DNA of 64,000 bases from Bradyrhizobium sp. 141 (GCF_023074055.1 NZ_JADPKR010000082.1:496001-560000); one strand, 5' to 3'. Numbered from the stretch's first letter, positions 33,796 to 42,976 are shown. A program made the numbers and translations. The notes: a model not told the origin generated them from the sequence alone.

Positions 33796-33963
33796 ACTGC
33801 TTGGAAGGCGCTGTTCCCGAATCCCACCCTTTGCGGCGCGAAGCCGTCCCGGTTTCCCCAGAGGTCGCGCGACCCATGATGAAGACCAGCGAATGCGCGT
33901 GAGACACGTTGAGGCCAAGATCAAGGCCAAAACCGCGTGCATAGGCGCCATAGGACCGACTGA

Positions 33964-35067
33964 ATGTTTTACTGGCTGATCGAGCTCTCCAACACATTTC
34001 CGGGCTTCGGTGCCGTTCGCACCTTCCTGAACGTCTTCCGCTACATCACCTTCCGCACCGGCGGCGCCGTCGTCACCGGGGCGCTGTTCGTGTTCCTGTT
34101 CGGGCCCTGGATCATCGATCACTTGCGCATCCGCCAGGGCAAGGGCCAGCCGATCCGCAGCGACGGCCCGCAATCGCATCTCGCCAAGAAGGGCACGCCC
34201 ACCATGGGCGGGCTGATGATCCTGTCCGGCCTCACCGTCGGCACCGTGCTGTGGGCCAATCCACTCAACCCCTACGTCTGGATCGTGCTGGCGGTAACAC
34301 TCGGCTTCGGCTTCGTCGGCTTCTATGACGATTACCTCAAGGTGACCAAGCAGACCACGACCGGGTTCGGCAGCAAGCTTCGTCTGCTGATCGAAGCCGC
34401 GATCGCGCTGGTGGCCTGCTACGCCCTGGTGCGGCTGAACCGCGATCCTGCGTCCACCGCGCTGACGATTCCCTTCCTGAAGGACACGGTGCTGCATTTC
34501 GGCTGGTTCTTCGTCATCTTCGGTGCCTTCGTCATCGTTGGCTCCGGCAACGCGGTGAACCTCACCGACGGTCTCGACGGCCTCGCCATCGTTCCCGTGA
34601 TGATCGCGACCGCGAGCTTTGCGATGATCGCCTATCTCGCCGGCAACGCGGTGTTCGCCGAATATCTCCAGATCAAATATGTCGCCGGCACCGGCGAGCT
34701 CGCGGTGCTCTGCGGCGCGCTGCTGGGCGCCGGCCTCGGCTTCCTCTGGTTCAACGCGCCGCCGGCCTCGATCTTCATGGGCGACACTGGCTCGCTCGCG
34801 CTCGGCGGCATGCTGGGCGCCATCGCGGTCGCGGTGAAACACGAGATCGTGCTCGCGGTGATCGGCGGCCTGTTCGTGCTGGAGGCGGTCTCCGTCATCG
34901 TGCAGGTGGTGTCGTTCAAGCTGACCGGCAAACGCATCTTCCGGATGGCGCCGATCCACCACCATTTCGAGCAGCTCGGCTGGACCGAGCCGCAGATCGT
35001 AATCCGCTTCTGGATCATCTCGGTGATGCTGGCGCTGGCCGGCCTGTCGACGCTGAAGCTGCGGTGA
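33964..35067 (+). CDS. mraY: Phospho-N-acetylmuramoyl-pentapeptide transferase
   Basis: 367 residues with about ten membrane segments. Family motifs are intact: 'KKGTPTMGGLMIL', 'GFYDDYLKVTK' (catalytic Asp pair), 'NLTDGLDGLA', 'FMGDTGSLALGG' and 'MAPIHHHFEQLGW' (His triad). It transfers phospho-MurNAc-pentapeptide to undecaprenyl phosphate, making lipid I. A 168-bp spacer separates it from murF, without a recognisable repeat. murD follows after 7 bp. Confidence 0.97.
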   Translation: MFYWLIELSNTFPGFGAVRTFLNVFRYITFRTGGAVVTGALFVFLFGPWIIDHLRIRQGKGQPIRSDGPQSHLAKKGTPTMGGLMILSGLTVGTVLWANPLNPYVWIVLAVTLGFGFVGFYDDYLKVTKQTTTGFGSKLRLLIEAAIALVACYALVRLNRDPASTALTIPFLKDTVLHFGWFFVIFGAFVIVGSGNAVNLTDGLDGLAIVPVMIATASFAMIAYLAGNAVFAEYLQIKYVAGTGELAVLCGALLGAGLGFLWFNAPPASIFMGDTGSLALGGMLGAIAVAVKHEIVLAVIGGLFVLEAVSVIVQVVSFKLTGKRIFRMAPIHHHFEQLGWTEPQIVIRFWIISVMLALAGLSTLKLR

Positions 35068-35074
35068 TCGAGCG

Positions 35075-36472
35075 ATGATCCCCGTCACGTCCTTTGCCGG
35101 CAAGACCGTCGCGGTGTTCGGCCTCGGCGGTTCGGGGCTCGCCTCCTGCCACGCGCTGAAGGCCGGCGGCGCCGAGGTGATCGCCGCCGACGACAATGCC
35201 GAGAACGTCGCCAAGGCCGCGCAGGCCGGCTTCATCACGGCGGATCTGCGCAATGTCTCCTGGGCCAACTTTGCCGCGCTCGTGCTCGCGCCAGGCGTGC
35301 CGCTGACGCATCCGGTGCCGCACTGGAGCGTGCTGAAGGCGCGCGAGGCCGGCGTTGAGGTGATCGGCGACATCGAGCTGTTCTGCCGCGAGCGGCGCCG
35401 GCATGCGCCGGATGCGCCCTTCGTCGCCATCACCGGCACCAACGGCAAGTCGACCACAACGGCGCTGATCGCGCATCTGACCAAGGTCGCCGGCTACGAT
35501 ACCCAGATGGGCGGCAATATCGGCACCGCGATCCTGTCGCTGGAGCCGCCGCGCATGGGCCGCGTTCACGTCATCGAGATGTCGTCCTACCAGATCGACC
35601 TCACTCCTTCGCTCGATCCCTCGGTCGGCATTTTGCTCAATATCAGCGAAGACCATATCGATCGTCACGGCACCATCGAACATTATGCTGCTGTGAAGGA
35701 GCGCCTCGTTGCCGGGGTGCAAGGTGGCGGCACTGCGATCGTCGGCGTCGACGACGGCTTTTGCCGCGACATCGCCGACCGGCTCGATCGCGTCGGCAAG
35801 AACGTGGTGCGCATCTCCGTCAAGAATCCGCTCGCGAGCGGCATCCATGTCGAGCACGGCAATATCGTGCGCACGGCGGGCGGCGCGCGCAGCGCGGTCG
35901 CAAAGCTCGGCGGCATCGGTTCGCTGCGGGGCCAGCACAACGCGCAGAACGCGGCCTGCGCTGCCGCCGCCGCGCTCGCGATGGGCATCAGTCTCGATGT
36001 TCTCCAGAACGGCCTGCGCAGCTTTCCCGGCCTGGCGCACCGCATGGAGCAGGTCGGCCGCCGCGGCAACGTGCTGTTCGTCAACGATTCCAAGGGCACC
36101 AACGCGGATGCGACCGCGCATGCGCTGTCGTCCTTCGCCGATATTTTCTGGATCGCCGGCGGCAAGCCTAAGGCGGGCGGCATCACGAGCCTTGCCGGCT
36201 ACTTCCCGCGCATCCGAAAAGCCTATCTGATCGGCGAAGCCGCGCAGGAATTTTCGGGCACGCTCGGCGCGGTCGCGCACGAGATCAGCCAGACGCTGGA
36301 GGTTGCCGTCGAGCACGCCGCACGGGATGCAGAAGCCTCAGGTCTTGCCGACGCCGTCGTGCTGCTGTCGCCGGCCTGCGCCTCCTTCGACCAGTACCGC
36401 AACTTCGAGATCCGCGGCACCAAGTTTCGAGACCTGGTGCAGGCGCTGCCGGGTGTGAAGCCGGTGGTGTGA
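35075..36472 (+). CDS. murD: UDP-MurNAc-L-Ala:D-glutamate ligase
   Basis: 465 residues. The Rossmann N-terminus is 'VAVFGLGGSGLASCHALKAG', the ATP loop 'ITGTNGKSTTTALIAHL', and the central domain has 'SYQIDLTPSLDPSVGILLN' followed by 'SEDHIDRHG'; 'FVNDSKGTNADAT' opens the C-terminal domain. It adds D-Glu to UDP-MurNAc-L-Ala. A family D palindrome follows 5 bp after the stop. Confidence 0.96.
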   Translation: MIPVTSFAGKTVAVFGLGGSGLASCHALKAGGAEVIAADDNAENVAKAAQAGFITADLRNVSWANFAALVLAPGVPLTHPVPHWSVLKAREAGVEVIGDIELFCRERRRHAPDAPFVAITGTNGKSTTTALIAHLTKVAGYDTQMGGNIGTAILSLEPPRMGRVHVIEMSSYQIDLTPSLDPSVGILLNISEDHIDRHGTIEHYAAVKERLVAGVQGGGTAIVGVDDGFCRDIADRLDRVGKNVVRISVKNPLASGIHVEHGNIVRTAGGARSAVAKLGGIGSLRGQHNAQNAACAAAAALAMGISLDVLQNGLRSFPGLAHRMEQVGRRGNVLFVNDSKGTNADATAHALSSFADIFWIAGGKPKAGGITSLAGYFPRIRKAYLIGEAAQEFSGTLGAVAHEISQTLEVAVEHAARDAEASGLADAVVLLSPACASFDQYRNFEIRGTKFRDLVQALPGVKPVV

Positions 36473-36477
36473 GCACT

Positions 36478-36597
36478 CGTGTCCTGGACGCGGTGCGGCA
36501 CGAAGTGACGCTCCGCAGAGCCGGGACCCAGAAGCCACATTGGGCCCCGGCTCTGCAGCGCACCGCAAGAGCGCTGCGCTGCGTCCGGGGCACGAGA
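36478..36597. repeat. Palindromic repeat, family D copy 1 (murD/ftsW junction)
   Basis: Left part 'cgtgtcctggacgcggtgcg' with 'cagagccgggaccca'; right part 'tgggccccggctctg' with 'cgctgcgtccggggcacgag'. Two nested inverted segments can fold into one long hairpin. Other copies: 37843, 51343 and 63394. Confidence 0.9.
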
Positions 36598-36684
36598 CTC
36601 TCCACAAGTTCCTCGATCCCATTAACCCCCCGGTAACCAACCTCGGCGACCAATGGAGCGACCTCTGTCCGAAAGCGGCCGCCC

Positions 36685-37836
36685 ATGCTCTCCCGTGAAG
36701 AACGCACCCCCTTTTCCGAGTGGTGGTGGACCGTCGACAAGCCGCTGATGGGCGCCATCCTGGCGCTGATGCTCACGGGCGTGATCCTGTCGCTGGCGGC
36801 GAGCCCGCCGGTCGCGACCCGCATCGGGCTCGATCCCTTCCACTTCTTCAGCCGCCACGTCATGTTCCTGGCGCCGTCCTGCATGGTGCTGCTCGGGGTG
36901 TCCTTCCTGTCGCCGCGCGCGATCCGCCGCTCGGCCCTGATCATCTTCGCCGCCAGCATCATCCTGATCGTGCTGACCCTTGCGATCGGTCCCGAAGTGA
37001 AGGGCTCGCGGCGCTGGATCACGCTGCTTGGCGTCAACATCCAGGCCTCCGAGATCGCAAAACCTTCGTTCGTCGTGATCGCCGCCTGGCTGTTCGCGGA
37101 ATCGACCAAGCGGCCGGAGATGCCGGCGACCTCGATGGCGCTGGTGCTGCTCCTGATGCTGGTCGCGCTGCTGGTGATGGAGCCGGACTTCGGCCAGACC
37201 ATGCTGATCCTGATGGTGTGGGGCTCGCTGTTCTTCATCGCGGGCATGCGCATGATCTGGGTGTTCGGCCTGGCGGGGATCGGTGCGGCCGGCCTGTTCA
37301 GCGCCTATCTGTTCGTCCCCCACGTGGCGGGGCGCATCAAGCGCTTCATGAACCCGGCCTCCGGCGACACCTTCCAGGTCGATACTGCCATGGAAGCCTT
37401 CTATAACGGCGGCTGGTTCGGGCTCGGGCCGGGCGAGGGCATCGCCAAGCGCAGCCTGCCGGACAGCCACACCGACTTTGTGTTCGCGGTGGCTGCCGAG
37501 GAGTTCGGCATCATCCTGTGCCTTGCGATGCTGACGCTATTCGCCTTCGTCGTCATCCGCACGCTGTCGCGCGCCTATGCCAACGAAGACATGTTCTCGC
37601 GCTTTGCGGCTTCAGGGCTCGCCATCCTGTTCGGTGTCCAGGCCGCAATCAATATGTCGGTGAACCTTCAGCTGATCCCCGCCAAGGGCATGACGCTGCC
37701 CTTCATCTCCTATGGTGGCTCCTCGATCGTGTCGTTGGCCTATGGCGTCGGCATGATGCTGGCGCTGACGCGGCTGCGCCCGCGCACAGAGGTCGAGGCC
37801 AGCGGCCACGCCGACGCGATGCGGAGTTACGCTTAG
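36685..37836 (+). CDS. ftsW: Septal peptidoglycan glycosyltransferase FtsW (SEDS)
   Basis: 383 residues with about ten membrane segments. SEDS signatures: 'GSRRWITLLGVNIQASEIAK' (with the conserved Glu region), 'VMEPDFGQTMLI' (catalytic-loop Asp), 'DSHTDFVFAVAAEEFG' and 'LPFISYGGSSIVSLAYGVGM'. It polymerises lipid II into glycan strands with FtsI. The N-terminus 'MLSREERTPFSEWWWTVDKP' is typical of alphaproteobacterial FtsW. It has a palindromic repeat on either side. Confidence 0.96.
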   Translation: MLSREERTPFSEWWWTVDKPLMGAILALMLTGVILSLAASPPVATRIGLDPFHFFSRHVMFLAPSCMVLLGVSFLSPRAIRRSALIIFAASIILIVLTLAIGPEVKGSRRWITLLGVNIQASEIAKPSFVVIAAWLFAESTKRPEMPATSMALVLLLMLVALLVMEPDFGQTMLILMVWGSLFFIAGMRMIWVFGLAGIGAAGLFSAYLFVPHVAGRIKRFMNPASGDTFQVDTAMEAFYNGGWFGLGPGEGIAKRSLPDSHTDFVFAVAAEEFGIILCLAMLTLFAFVVIRTLSRAYANEDMFSRFAASGLAILFGVQAAINMSVNLQLIPAKGMTLPFISYGGSSIVSLAYGVGMMLALTRLRPRTEVEASGHADAMRSYA

Positions 37837-37842
37837 CTGCTC

Positions 37843-37966
37843 TCGTGTCCCGGACAAGCGAAGCGAAGCGGAGCGCAGAGCCGGGACCCAGAGTGCCGCG
37901 GCATGGGCCCCGGTTCAGCAGCTCACCATGCCGAAGGCGGCGCGCTGCGCTGCGCCCGGGGCACGA
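37843..37966. repeat. Palindromic repeat, family D copy 2 (ftsW/murG junction)
   Basis: Same architecture as the copy at 36478: 'tcgtgtcccggacaagcgaa', 'gagccgggacccagag', 'catgggccccggttcagca', 'cgcccggggcacgagca'. The outer arms are more diverged than in copies 1 and 3. Confidence 0.88.
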
Positions 37967-38020
37967 GCACCGTCGTTGCGGCTCGCAATGACCGCTGACA
38001 GCCTGTAAAACGCCTCCACC

Positions 38021-39121
38021 ATGGACAATTCCCCCCTGATTCTTCTCGCCGCGGGCGGCACTGGCGGCCATCTGTTTCCGGCCGAGGCGCTCGGTGTCGA
38101 GCTGATCCGGCGCGGCTATCGCGTCCGCCTCGTCACGGACGAGCGCGCGCTGCGCTATAGCGGGCTGTTCAGCAAAGACATGATCGACGTCGTCTCAAGC
38201 GAGACCGCACGCGGCCGCAATCCGTTTCAGCTCGCCTATGCCGGTCTCACGCTCGTTGCCGGCACGCTGTCAGCCTACGCGCTGATCAAGCGCTTGAAGC
38301 CCGTCGCCGTCGTCGGCTTCGGCGGCTATCCGACGCTGCCGCCGCTGGTCGCTGCGAAACTCGCCGGCGTGCCCGGCATCATCCACGACGCCAACGCGGT
38401 GCTCGGCCGCGCCAACCGGTTTCTGTCGAGCCATGTGCGCGCCATCGCGACGTCCTTGCCCGGCGTGCTCGACCGCGATCCGGCGCTCTCTGGAAAGACC
38501 ACGACGGTTGGCACGCCGATGCGGCCCGCGGTCCTCGCTGCCGCTGCTGTGCCATATGCCGCGCCCGAGGTGAACGGCCCGCTGCGGCTGCTCGTGGTCG
38601 GTGGCAGCCAGGGCGCGCGCATCATGGCCGACATAGTGCCGGGCGCAATCGAGCGCCTCGAGCCCGCGCTGTGGAGCCGCCTCGTTCTCACCCAGCAGGT
38701 GCGCGACGAAGACATGACTCGCGTCCGCACAGTCTACGACAAGCTCAAGATCAAGGCAGAGCTTGCGCCGTTCTTCACGGATCTGCCGGCCCGGCTTGCC
38801 TCCAACCACCTGATCGTGTCGCGCTCCGGCGCCGGCACCGTGGCCGAGCTCGCCGCGATCGGCCGGCCCTCGATCCTGGTGCCGCTGCCCGGCTCGATCG
38901 ACCAGGATCAGTTCGCCAATGCCGGCGTGCTGGTCAAGGTCGACGGCGCCGTCCGCATCCCGCAGACCGAGTTCAGCTCGGATCGGCTGGCGTCCGAGAT
39001 CTCCGACTTTGCCGCCGAGCCTGCGCGCCTTGCCGCCATGGCCGAAGCCGCGAAGGGGGCAGGGCGGCTCGATGCCGCCGAGCGGCTGGCCGATCTGGTG
39101 GTCAAGGTCGCGGGAATCTGA
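38021..39121 (+). CDS. murG: UDP-GlcNAc:undecaprenyl-PP-MurNAc-pentapeptide GlcNAc transferase
   Basis: 366 residues, GT28 family. 'LLAAGGTGGHLFPAEALG' (the first G-loop) and 'FGGYPTLPPLVAA' bind lipid I at the inner face; 'IHDANAVLGRANRFL' and 'SRSGAGTVAELAAIGRPS' bind the UDP-GlcNAc donor. The product is lipid II, which is then flipped and polymerised by FtsW. It is flanked by palindromic repeats on both sides. Confidence 0.97.
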   Translation: MDNSPLILLAAGGTGGHLFPAEALGVELIRRGYRVRLVTDERALRYSGLFSKDMIDVVSSETARGRNPFQLAYAGLTLVAGTLSAYALIKRLKPVAVVGFGGYPTLPPLVAAKLAGVPGIIHDANAVLGRANRFLSSHVRAIATSLPGVLDRDPALSGKTTTVGTPMRPAVLAAAAVPYAAPEVNGPLRLLVVGGSQGARIMADIVPGAIERLEPALWSRLVLTQQVRDEDMTRVRTVYDKLKIKAELAPFFTDLPARLASNHLIVSRSGAGTVAELAAIGRPSILVPLPGSIDQDQFANAGVLVKVDGAVRIPQTEFSSDRLASEISDFAAEPARLAAMAEAAKGAGRLDAAERLADLVVKVAGI

Positions 39122-39152
39122 GCCTAAACGGGCCGATTTTCGTATTTTTGCC

Positions 39153-39267
39153 GTCATGGCCGGGCTTGTCCCGGCCATCCACGTCTTGCATGAAGTAGCT
39201 TGGGATTCGTGGATGCCCGGGACGCCTTGCGCAAAGACGCGCTTCGCGCTTATGCCCGGGCATGACG
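39153..39267. repeat. Palindromic repeat, family A copy 4 (murG/murC junction)
   Basis: Same arms as at 1911 and 26325, with the 'gcgcaaagacgcgcttcgcg' centre shared with the copy at 7215. It ends 21 bp before the murC start. Confidence 0.92.
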
Positions 39268-39287
39268 ATGGAACGACGGGATAGAGC

Positions 39288-40691
39288 ATGAGACTGCCGC
39301 GCGAGATCGGATCCATCCACTTCGTCGGGATCGGCGGGATCGGCATGAGCGGCATCGCCGAGGTGCTGGTCAATCTCGGCTATGCCGTGCAGGGCTCGGA
39401 CGCGTCCGACAATTACAATCTCGACCGTCTGCGCAAGAAGGGCGCAAAAGTCTCGGTCGGCCACAAGGCCGAGAATGTCGACGGTGCCGAGGTCGTCGTG
39501 GTCTCCACGGCGATCAAGCGCGACAATCCGGAACTGATGGCGGCGCGCGAACGGCGCATTCCTGTGGTGCGCCGCGCCGAGATGCTCGCCGAACTGATGC
39601 GGCTGAAGAGCTGCGTTGCCATCGCCGGGACTCACGGCAAGACCACCACGACCACGATGGTCGCAACGCTGCTCGACGCCGGCGGCCTCGATCCAACTGT
39701 CATCAACGGCGGCATCATCAACGCCTATGGCTCCAACGCGCGCTTAGGGGCCGGCGACTGGATGGTGGTGGAGGCCGACGAAAGCGACGGCACGTTCCTG
39801 AAGCTGCCGACCGATGTTGCGATCGTCACCAATGTCGATCCCGAGCATCTCGATCACTTCAAGACCTTCGAGGCCGTTCAGGACGCCTTCCGCCATTTCG
39901 TCGAGAACCTGCCGTTCTACGGCTTTGCCGTGATGTGCATCGATCATCCCGTGGTGCAGAGCCTCGTCGGCAAGATCGAGGATCGCCGCATCGTCACGTA
40001 CGGCGAGAATCCGCAGGCCGATGCGCGGCTGGTCGATCTCACGGCGGGCGGCGGGGGCTCGAAATTCAAGGTCGTGATCCGTGACCGCAAGAGCGGGGCT
40101 GTGCACGAGATCGCCGACCTCGCGCTGCCGATGCCGGGCCGGCACAACGCCTCGAATGCGACGGCTGCGATTGCGGTCGCGCATGAGCTCGGCGTCTCGG
40201 ACGAGGCCATCTGCAAGGCGCTGGCCGGCTTCGGCGGCGTCAAGCGCCGCTTCACCAAGACCGGCGAGTGGAACGGCGTCACCGTCATCGACGATTACGG
40301 CCATCACCCGGTGGAGATCGCGGCGGTGCTGAAAGCGGCTCGCGATTCCTACGATGGCAAGGTCATCGCCGTGGTGCAGCCGCATCGTTACACCCGCCTG
40401 CAATCACTGTTCGAGGAATTCTGCACCTGTTTCAACGACGCCGACGCGGTTGTTGTCGCCGATGTCTATGCCGCCGGCGAAGCGCCGATCGACGGTATCG
40501 ATCGCGACCATTTCGTCACCGGCTTGCGCGCCCATGGCCACCGCGAGGTGATCCCGCTGCCGGGAGCGTCGGAGCTCGCGGGTATCGTCAAGGCATTGGC
40601 GCAGTCCGGTGATCTCGTCGTGTGCCTCGGCGCCGGCAACATCACGCAATGGGCTTATGCACTGCCCGGTGAATTGAAGGCGCTGGGATAG
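39288..40691 (+). CDS. murC: UDP-MurNAc:L-alanine ligase
   Basis: 467 residues. 'IHFVGIGGIGMSGIAEVLVN' is the MurC N-terminal nucleotide-binding signature, 'AIAGTHGKTTTTTMVATLL' the ATP loop, 'VVEADESDGTFLKL' and 'NVDPEHLDHF' the central domain, and 'IDDYGHHPVEI' the start of the C-terminal domain. It starts stem-peptide synthesis by adding L-Ala. murB begins 5 bp after its stop. Confidence 0.97.
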   Translation: MRLPREIGSIHFVGIGGIGMSGIAEVLVNLGYAVQGSDASDNYNLDRLRKKGAKVSVGHKAENVDGAEVVVVSTAIKRDNPELMAARERRIPVVRRAEMLAELMRLKSCVAIAGTHGKTTTTTMVATLLDAGGLDPTVINGGIINAYGSNARLGAGDWMVVEADESDGTFLKLPTDVAIVTNVDPEHLDHFKTFEAVQDAFRHFVENLPFYGFAVMCIDHPVVQSLVGKIEDRRIVTYGENPQADARLVDLTAGGGGSKFKVVIRDRKSGAVHEIADLALPMPGRHNASNATAAIAVAHELGVSDEAICKALAGFGGVKRRFTKTGEWNGVTVIDDYGHHPVEIAAVLKAARDSYDGKVIAVVQPHRYTRLQSLFEEFCTCFNDADAVVVADVYAAGEAPIDGIDRDHFVTGLRAHGHREVIPLPGASELAGIVKALAQSGDLVVCLGAGNITQWAYALPGELKALG

Positions 40692-40696
40692 GGACG

Positions 40697-41617
40697 ATGG
40701 GCTTTCGCGACATCACGCCTGAACTCAAAGCCGCGATGCCCGAGCTTCGCGGCCGGCTGCTGGCCAACCAGTCGCTCGCCGAGCTCACCTGGTTTCGCGT
40801 CGGCGGTCCCGCGCAGGTGCTGTTCACACCGGCGGATGAGGACGATCTCGCTTACTTCCTCGCGCGTCTCGCCAGCGATATCCCGGTCTATGTCGTCGGC
40901 GTCGGCTCCAACCTGATCGTGCGCGACGGCGGCATTGCGGGCGTGGTGATCCGGCTGGCGCCACGCGCATTCGGCGAGGCGAGCGCGAGCGGCGACGTCG
41001 TCACCGCCGGTGCTGCTGCGCTCGATAAGCGCGTGGCGGAGGTCGCCGCGTCGGCCAATATCGGCGGGCTCGAATTCTACTTCGGCATTCCCGGCACGAT
41101 CGGCGGCGCGCTGCGCATGAATGCGGGCGCCAATGGCGGCGAGACCAAGGACGTTCTGATCGAGGCACGGGGCGTGGGGCGTGACGGCACCAAGCACGCG
41201 TTTTCCAATGCCGACATGAAGTTCGTCTATCGCAACAGCGGCGTCGATCCCTCCATCATCTTCACCTCCGCGCGCTTCCGCGGCGAGATCAGGGACACTG
41301 ATACCATTCGCGCGCGCATGGCGGAGGTGCAAAGCCATCGCGAGAGCGCGCAGCCCATCCGCGAGAAGACCGGTGGTTCGACCTTCAAGAATCCGCCCGG
41401 CCATTCCGCCTGGAAGCTGGTCGACGCCGCCGGCTGCCGCGGTCTGCGTGTCGGCGGCGCTGAGGTCTCCGAGATGCACTGCAATTTCCTGATCAACACG
41501 GGCGAGGCCACCGCGCACGACATCGAGACGCTGGGCGAGACCGTGCGCGAACGGGTGAAGGCAAATTCCGGAATTGAGCTACACTGGGAAATCAAGCGGA
41601 TCGGGCTTCCCGGCTAA
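40697..41617 (+). CDS. murB: UDP-N-acetylenolpyruvoylglucosamine reductase
   Basis: 306 residues, FAD-dependent. 'TWFRVGGPAQVLFTPADEDD', 'VGVGSNLIVRDGGIAGVVIR' and 'GIPGTIGGALRMNAGANGGE' line the FAD site; 'GGSTFKNPPGH' carries the catalytic Ser, and 'GAEVSEMHCNFLIN' with the catalytic Glu region closes the domain. The short length fits type II MurB. It reduces enolpyruvyl-UDP-GlcNAc to UDP-MurNAc with NADPH. Confidence 0.96.
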   Translation: MGFRDITPELKAAMPELRGRLLANQSLAELTWFRVGGPAQVLFTPADEDDLAYFLARLASDIPVYVVGVGSNLIVRDGGIAGVVIRLAPRAFGEASASGDVVTAGAAALDKRVAEVAASANIGGLEFYFGIPGTIGGALRMNAGANGGETKDVLIEARGVGRDGTKHAFSNADMKFVYRNSGVDPSIIFTSARFRGEIRDTDTIRARMAEVQSHRESAQPIREKTGGSTFKNPPGHSAWKLVDAAGCRGLRVGGAEVSEMHCNFLINTGEATAHDIETLGETVRERVKANSGIELHWEIKRIGLPG

Positions 41618-41639
41618 TTTGAACAGGCGACGAGAGACC

Positions 41640-42626
41640 ATGCGCATCACCATCCTCTTCGGCGGCTCCAACCGGGAGCGTCTGGTTTCGGTCGCCTCGG
41701 CCCAGGCGCTGCATCAGGCACTTCCTGAGGCCGATCTCTGGTGGTGGGACGTTGAGGACAAGGTGCATGTCGTGCAATCGAAGCAACTGCTCGAACATGC
41801 CCGTCCGTTCGAGGACGAGTTCAAGCCGGGCACATCAGGCATTCCGCTGGAGCAGGCACTCGACCAGGCCAAGACTGAGGATCGCGTGCTGGTGCTCGGT
41901 CTGCATGGCGGGCGTGCCGAGAACGGCGAATTGCAGGTGATGTGCGAGGCGCGGGGCGTACCCTTCACCGGATCGGGCTCGGCCTCCTCGCATCTCGCCT
42001 TCGACAAGATCGCCGCCAAGCACTTCGCCGCCCTCGGCGGCGTGACGCCGCCGGCCAACGTTGCGCTCGACAACATCGATGAAGCCTTCGCCGAATTCGG
42101 GAGGCTGATCGCCAAGCCTGCGAAGGACGGCTCGAGCTATGGCCTGATCTTCGTCAACGCCAAGCAGGATCTCGTCGCCGTCCGCAATGCGGCCAAGCAC
42201 GAAGAATATGTGATCGAACCCTATATCGTCGGCGTCGAGGCGACCTGCGGCGTGCTGGAGCGCGCCGATGGTTCGATCATCTCGCTGCCGCCGATCGAGA
42301 TCATTCCGGGCGAGGGTAATTTCGACTACGCCGCAAAATATCTCCTGAAGTCGACCCAGGAGATCTGCCCCGGCCGTTTCGCACCCGAGATCACCGCCGC
42401 ACTGAAGGCGCAGGCGATGCTGGCGCACCGCGCGATGTCCTGCACCGGCTATTCCCGGTCGGACTTCATCGTCTCGGACAGGGGCCTGGTTTATCTCGAG
42501 ACCAACACGCTGCCCGGGCTGACCAAGTCCTCGCTCTACCCCAAGGCGCTGAAAGCCGAGGGCATCGAATTCGTCGACTTTCTGCGCGGCCTGGTGGAGC
42601 TCGCCGGGCGGGGCGTGCGGAAATAG
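41640..42626 (+). CDS. ddl: D-alanine-D-alanine ligase
   Basis: 328 residues from ATG 41640 ('MRITILFGGSNRERLVSVAS'); the frame is open further upstream into murB, but this is the family start. ATP-grasp fold: 'GLHGGRAENGELQ', 'FTGSGSASSHLAFDKIAAK', 'KPAKDGSSYGLIFV', and 'YSRSDFIVSDRGLVYLETN' followed by 'TLPGLTKSSLYP'. It joins two D-Ala for MurF. The form differs from E. coli DdlB in replacing 'E.S.' near the N-terminus by 'ERLVSVAS', a variant that is common in Bradyrhizobium as far as I recall. Confidence 0.93.
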   Translation: MRITILFGGSNRERLVSVASAQALHQALPEADLWWWDVEDKVHVVQSKQLLEHARPFEDEFKPGTSGIPLEQALDQAKTEDRVLVLGLHGGRAENGELQVMCEARGVPFTGSGSASSHLAFDKIAAKHFAALGGVTPPANVALDNIDEAFAEFGRLIAKPAKDGSSYGLIFVNAKQDLVAVRNAAKHEEYVIEPYIVGVEATCGVLERADGSIISLPPIEIIPGEGNFDYAAKYLLKSTQEICPGRFAPEITAALKAQAMLAHRAMSCTGYSRSDFIVSDRGLVYLETNTLPGLTKSSLYPKALKAEGIEFVDFLRGLVELAGRGVRK

Positions 42627-42976
42627 TTAGGACTGGTTAACGGCCGGATGGTCGAAATGGGCCGGTTTGGCGCCCAAAGCCGGTAAAATGCCGGACATCG
42701 CGGCATAAATGCCTCACATAGCGGGGCAAAATGCGCCGGACGTTAACGAACTTTACCTTTTGTTTACCAGGACGTCCGAAGGTTAACGCTGGCGGCGAAT
42801 ATGGCGCTTTGGCTGCCGGCGCGTGAGCTGTCGCGGGTGATGTCACCTCCAGCGAACGCTTTGAAGGGGAGAGGTTTTCTTCTGCTGAAGACCAGCACCC
42901 GGCCCGGCATGTCCAAGACGTCATGTTCGCCAGGATCCGCGCGGTGTCGCGGGCAAACTGTTGACGAGCTCGTGCA
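42627..42976. other. 350-bp regulatory region before ftsQAZ
   Basis: No supported gene. It contains three gttaac hexanucleotides (near 42637, 42744 and 42782), a direct pair of tttacc 11 bp apart (near 42754 and 42765) and three copies of AAATGC in G-rich context spaced 21-22 bp (see separate entry). A promoter specific for ftsQAZ is expected here because the gap interrupts an otherwise tight cluster. A 73-codon plus-strand ORF (42801-43022) overlaps the ftsQ start and is not supported. Confidence 0.6.
42682..42734. promoter_or_regulatory. Three iterons upstream of ftsQ
   Basis: GGTAAAATGCC (42682), GGCATAAATGCC (42702) and GGGCAAAATGCG (42723): the AAATGC cores start at 42686, 42707 and 42729, i.e. 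21 and 22 bp apart and on the same strand. Spacing near two helical turns suggests cooperative protein binding on one face. The protein is unknown. Confidence 0.5.

Noticed and set aside
32875..35484. 869-codon minus-strand ORF across murF, mraY and murD
   Set aside because: Crosses three well-supported genes on the other strand; composition is typical of antisense translation of GC-rich DNA.
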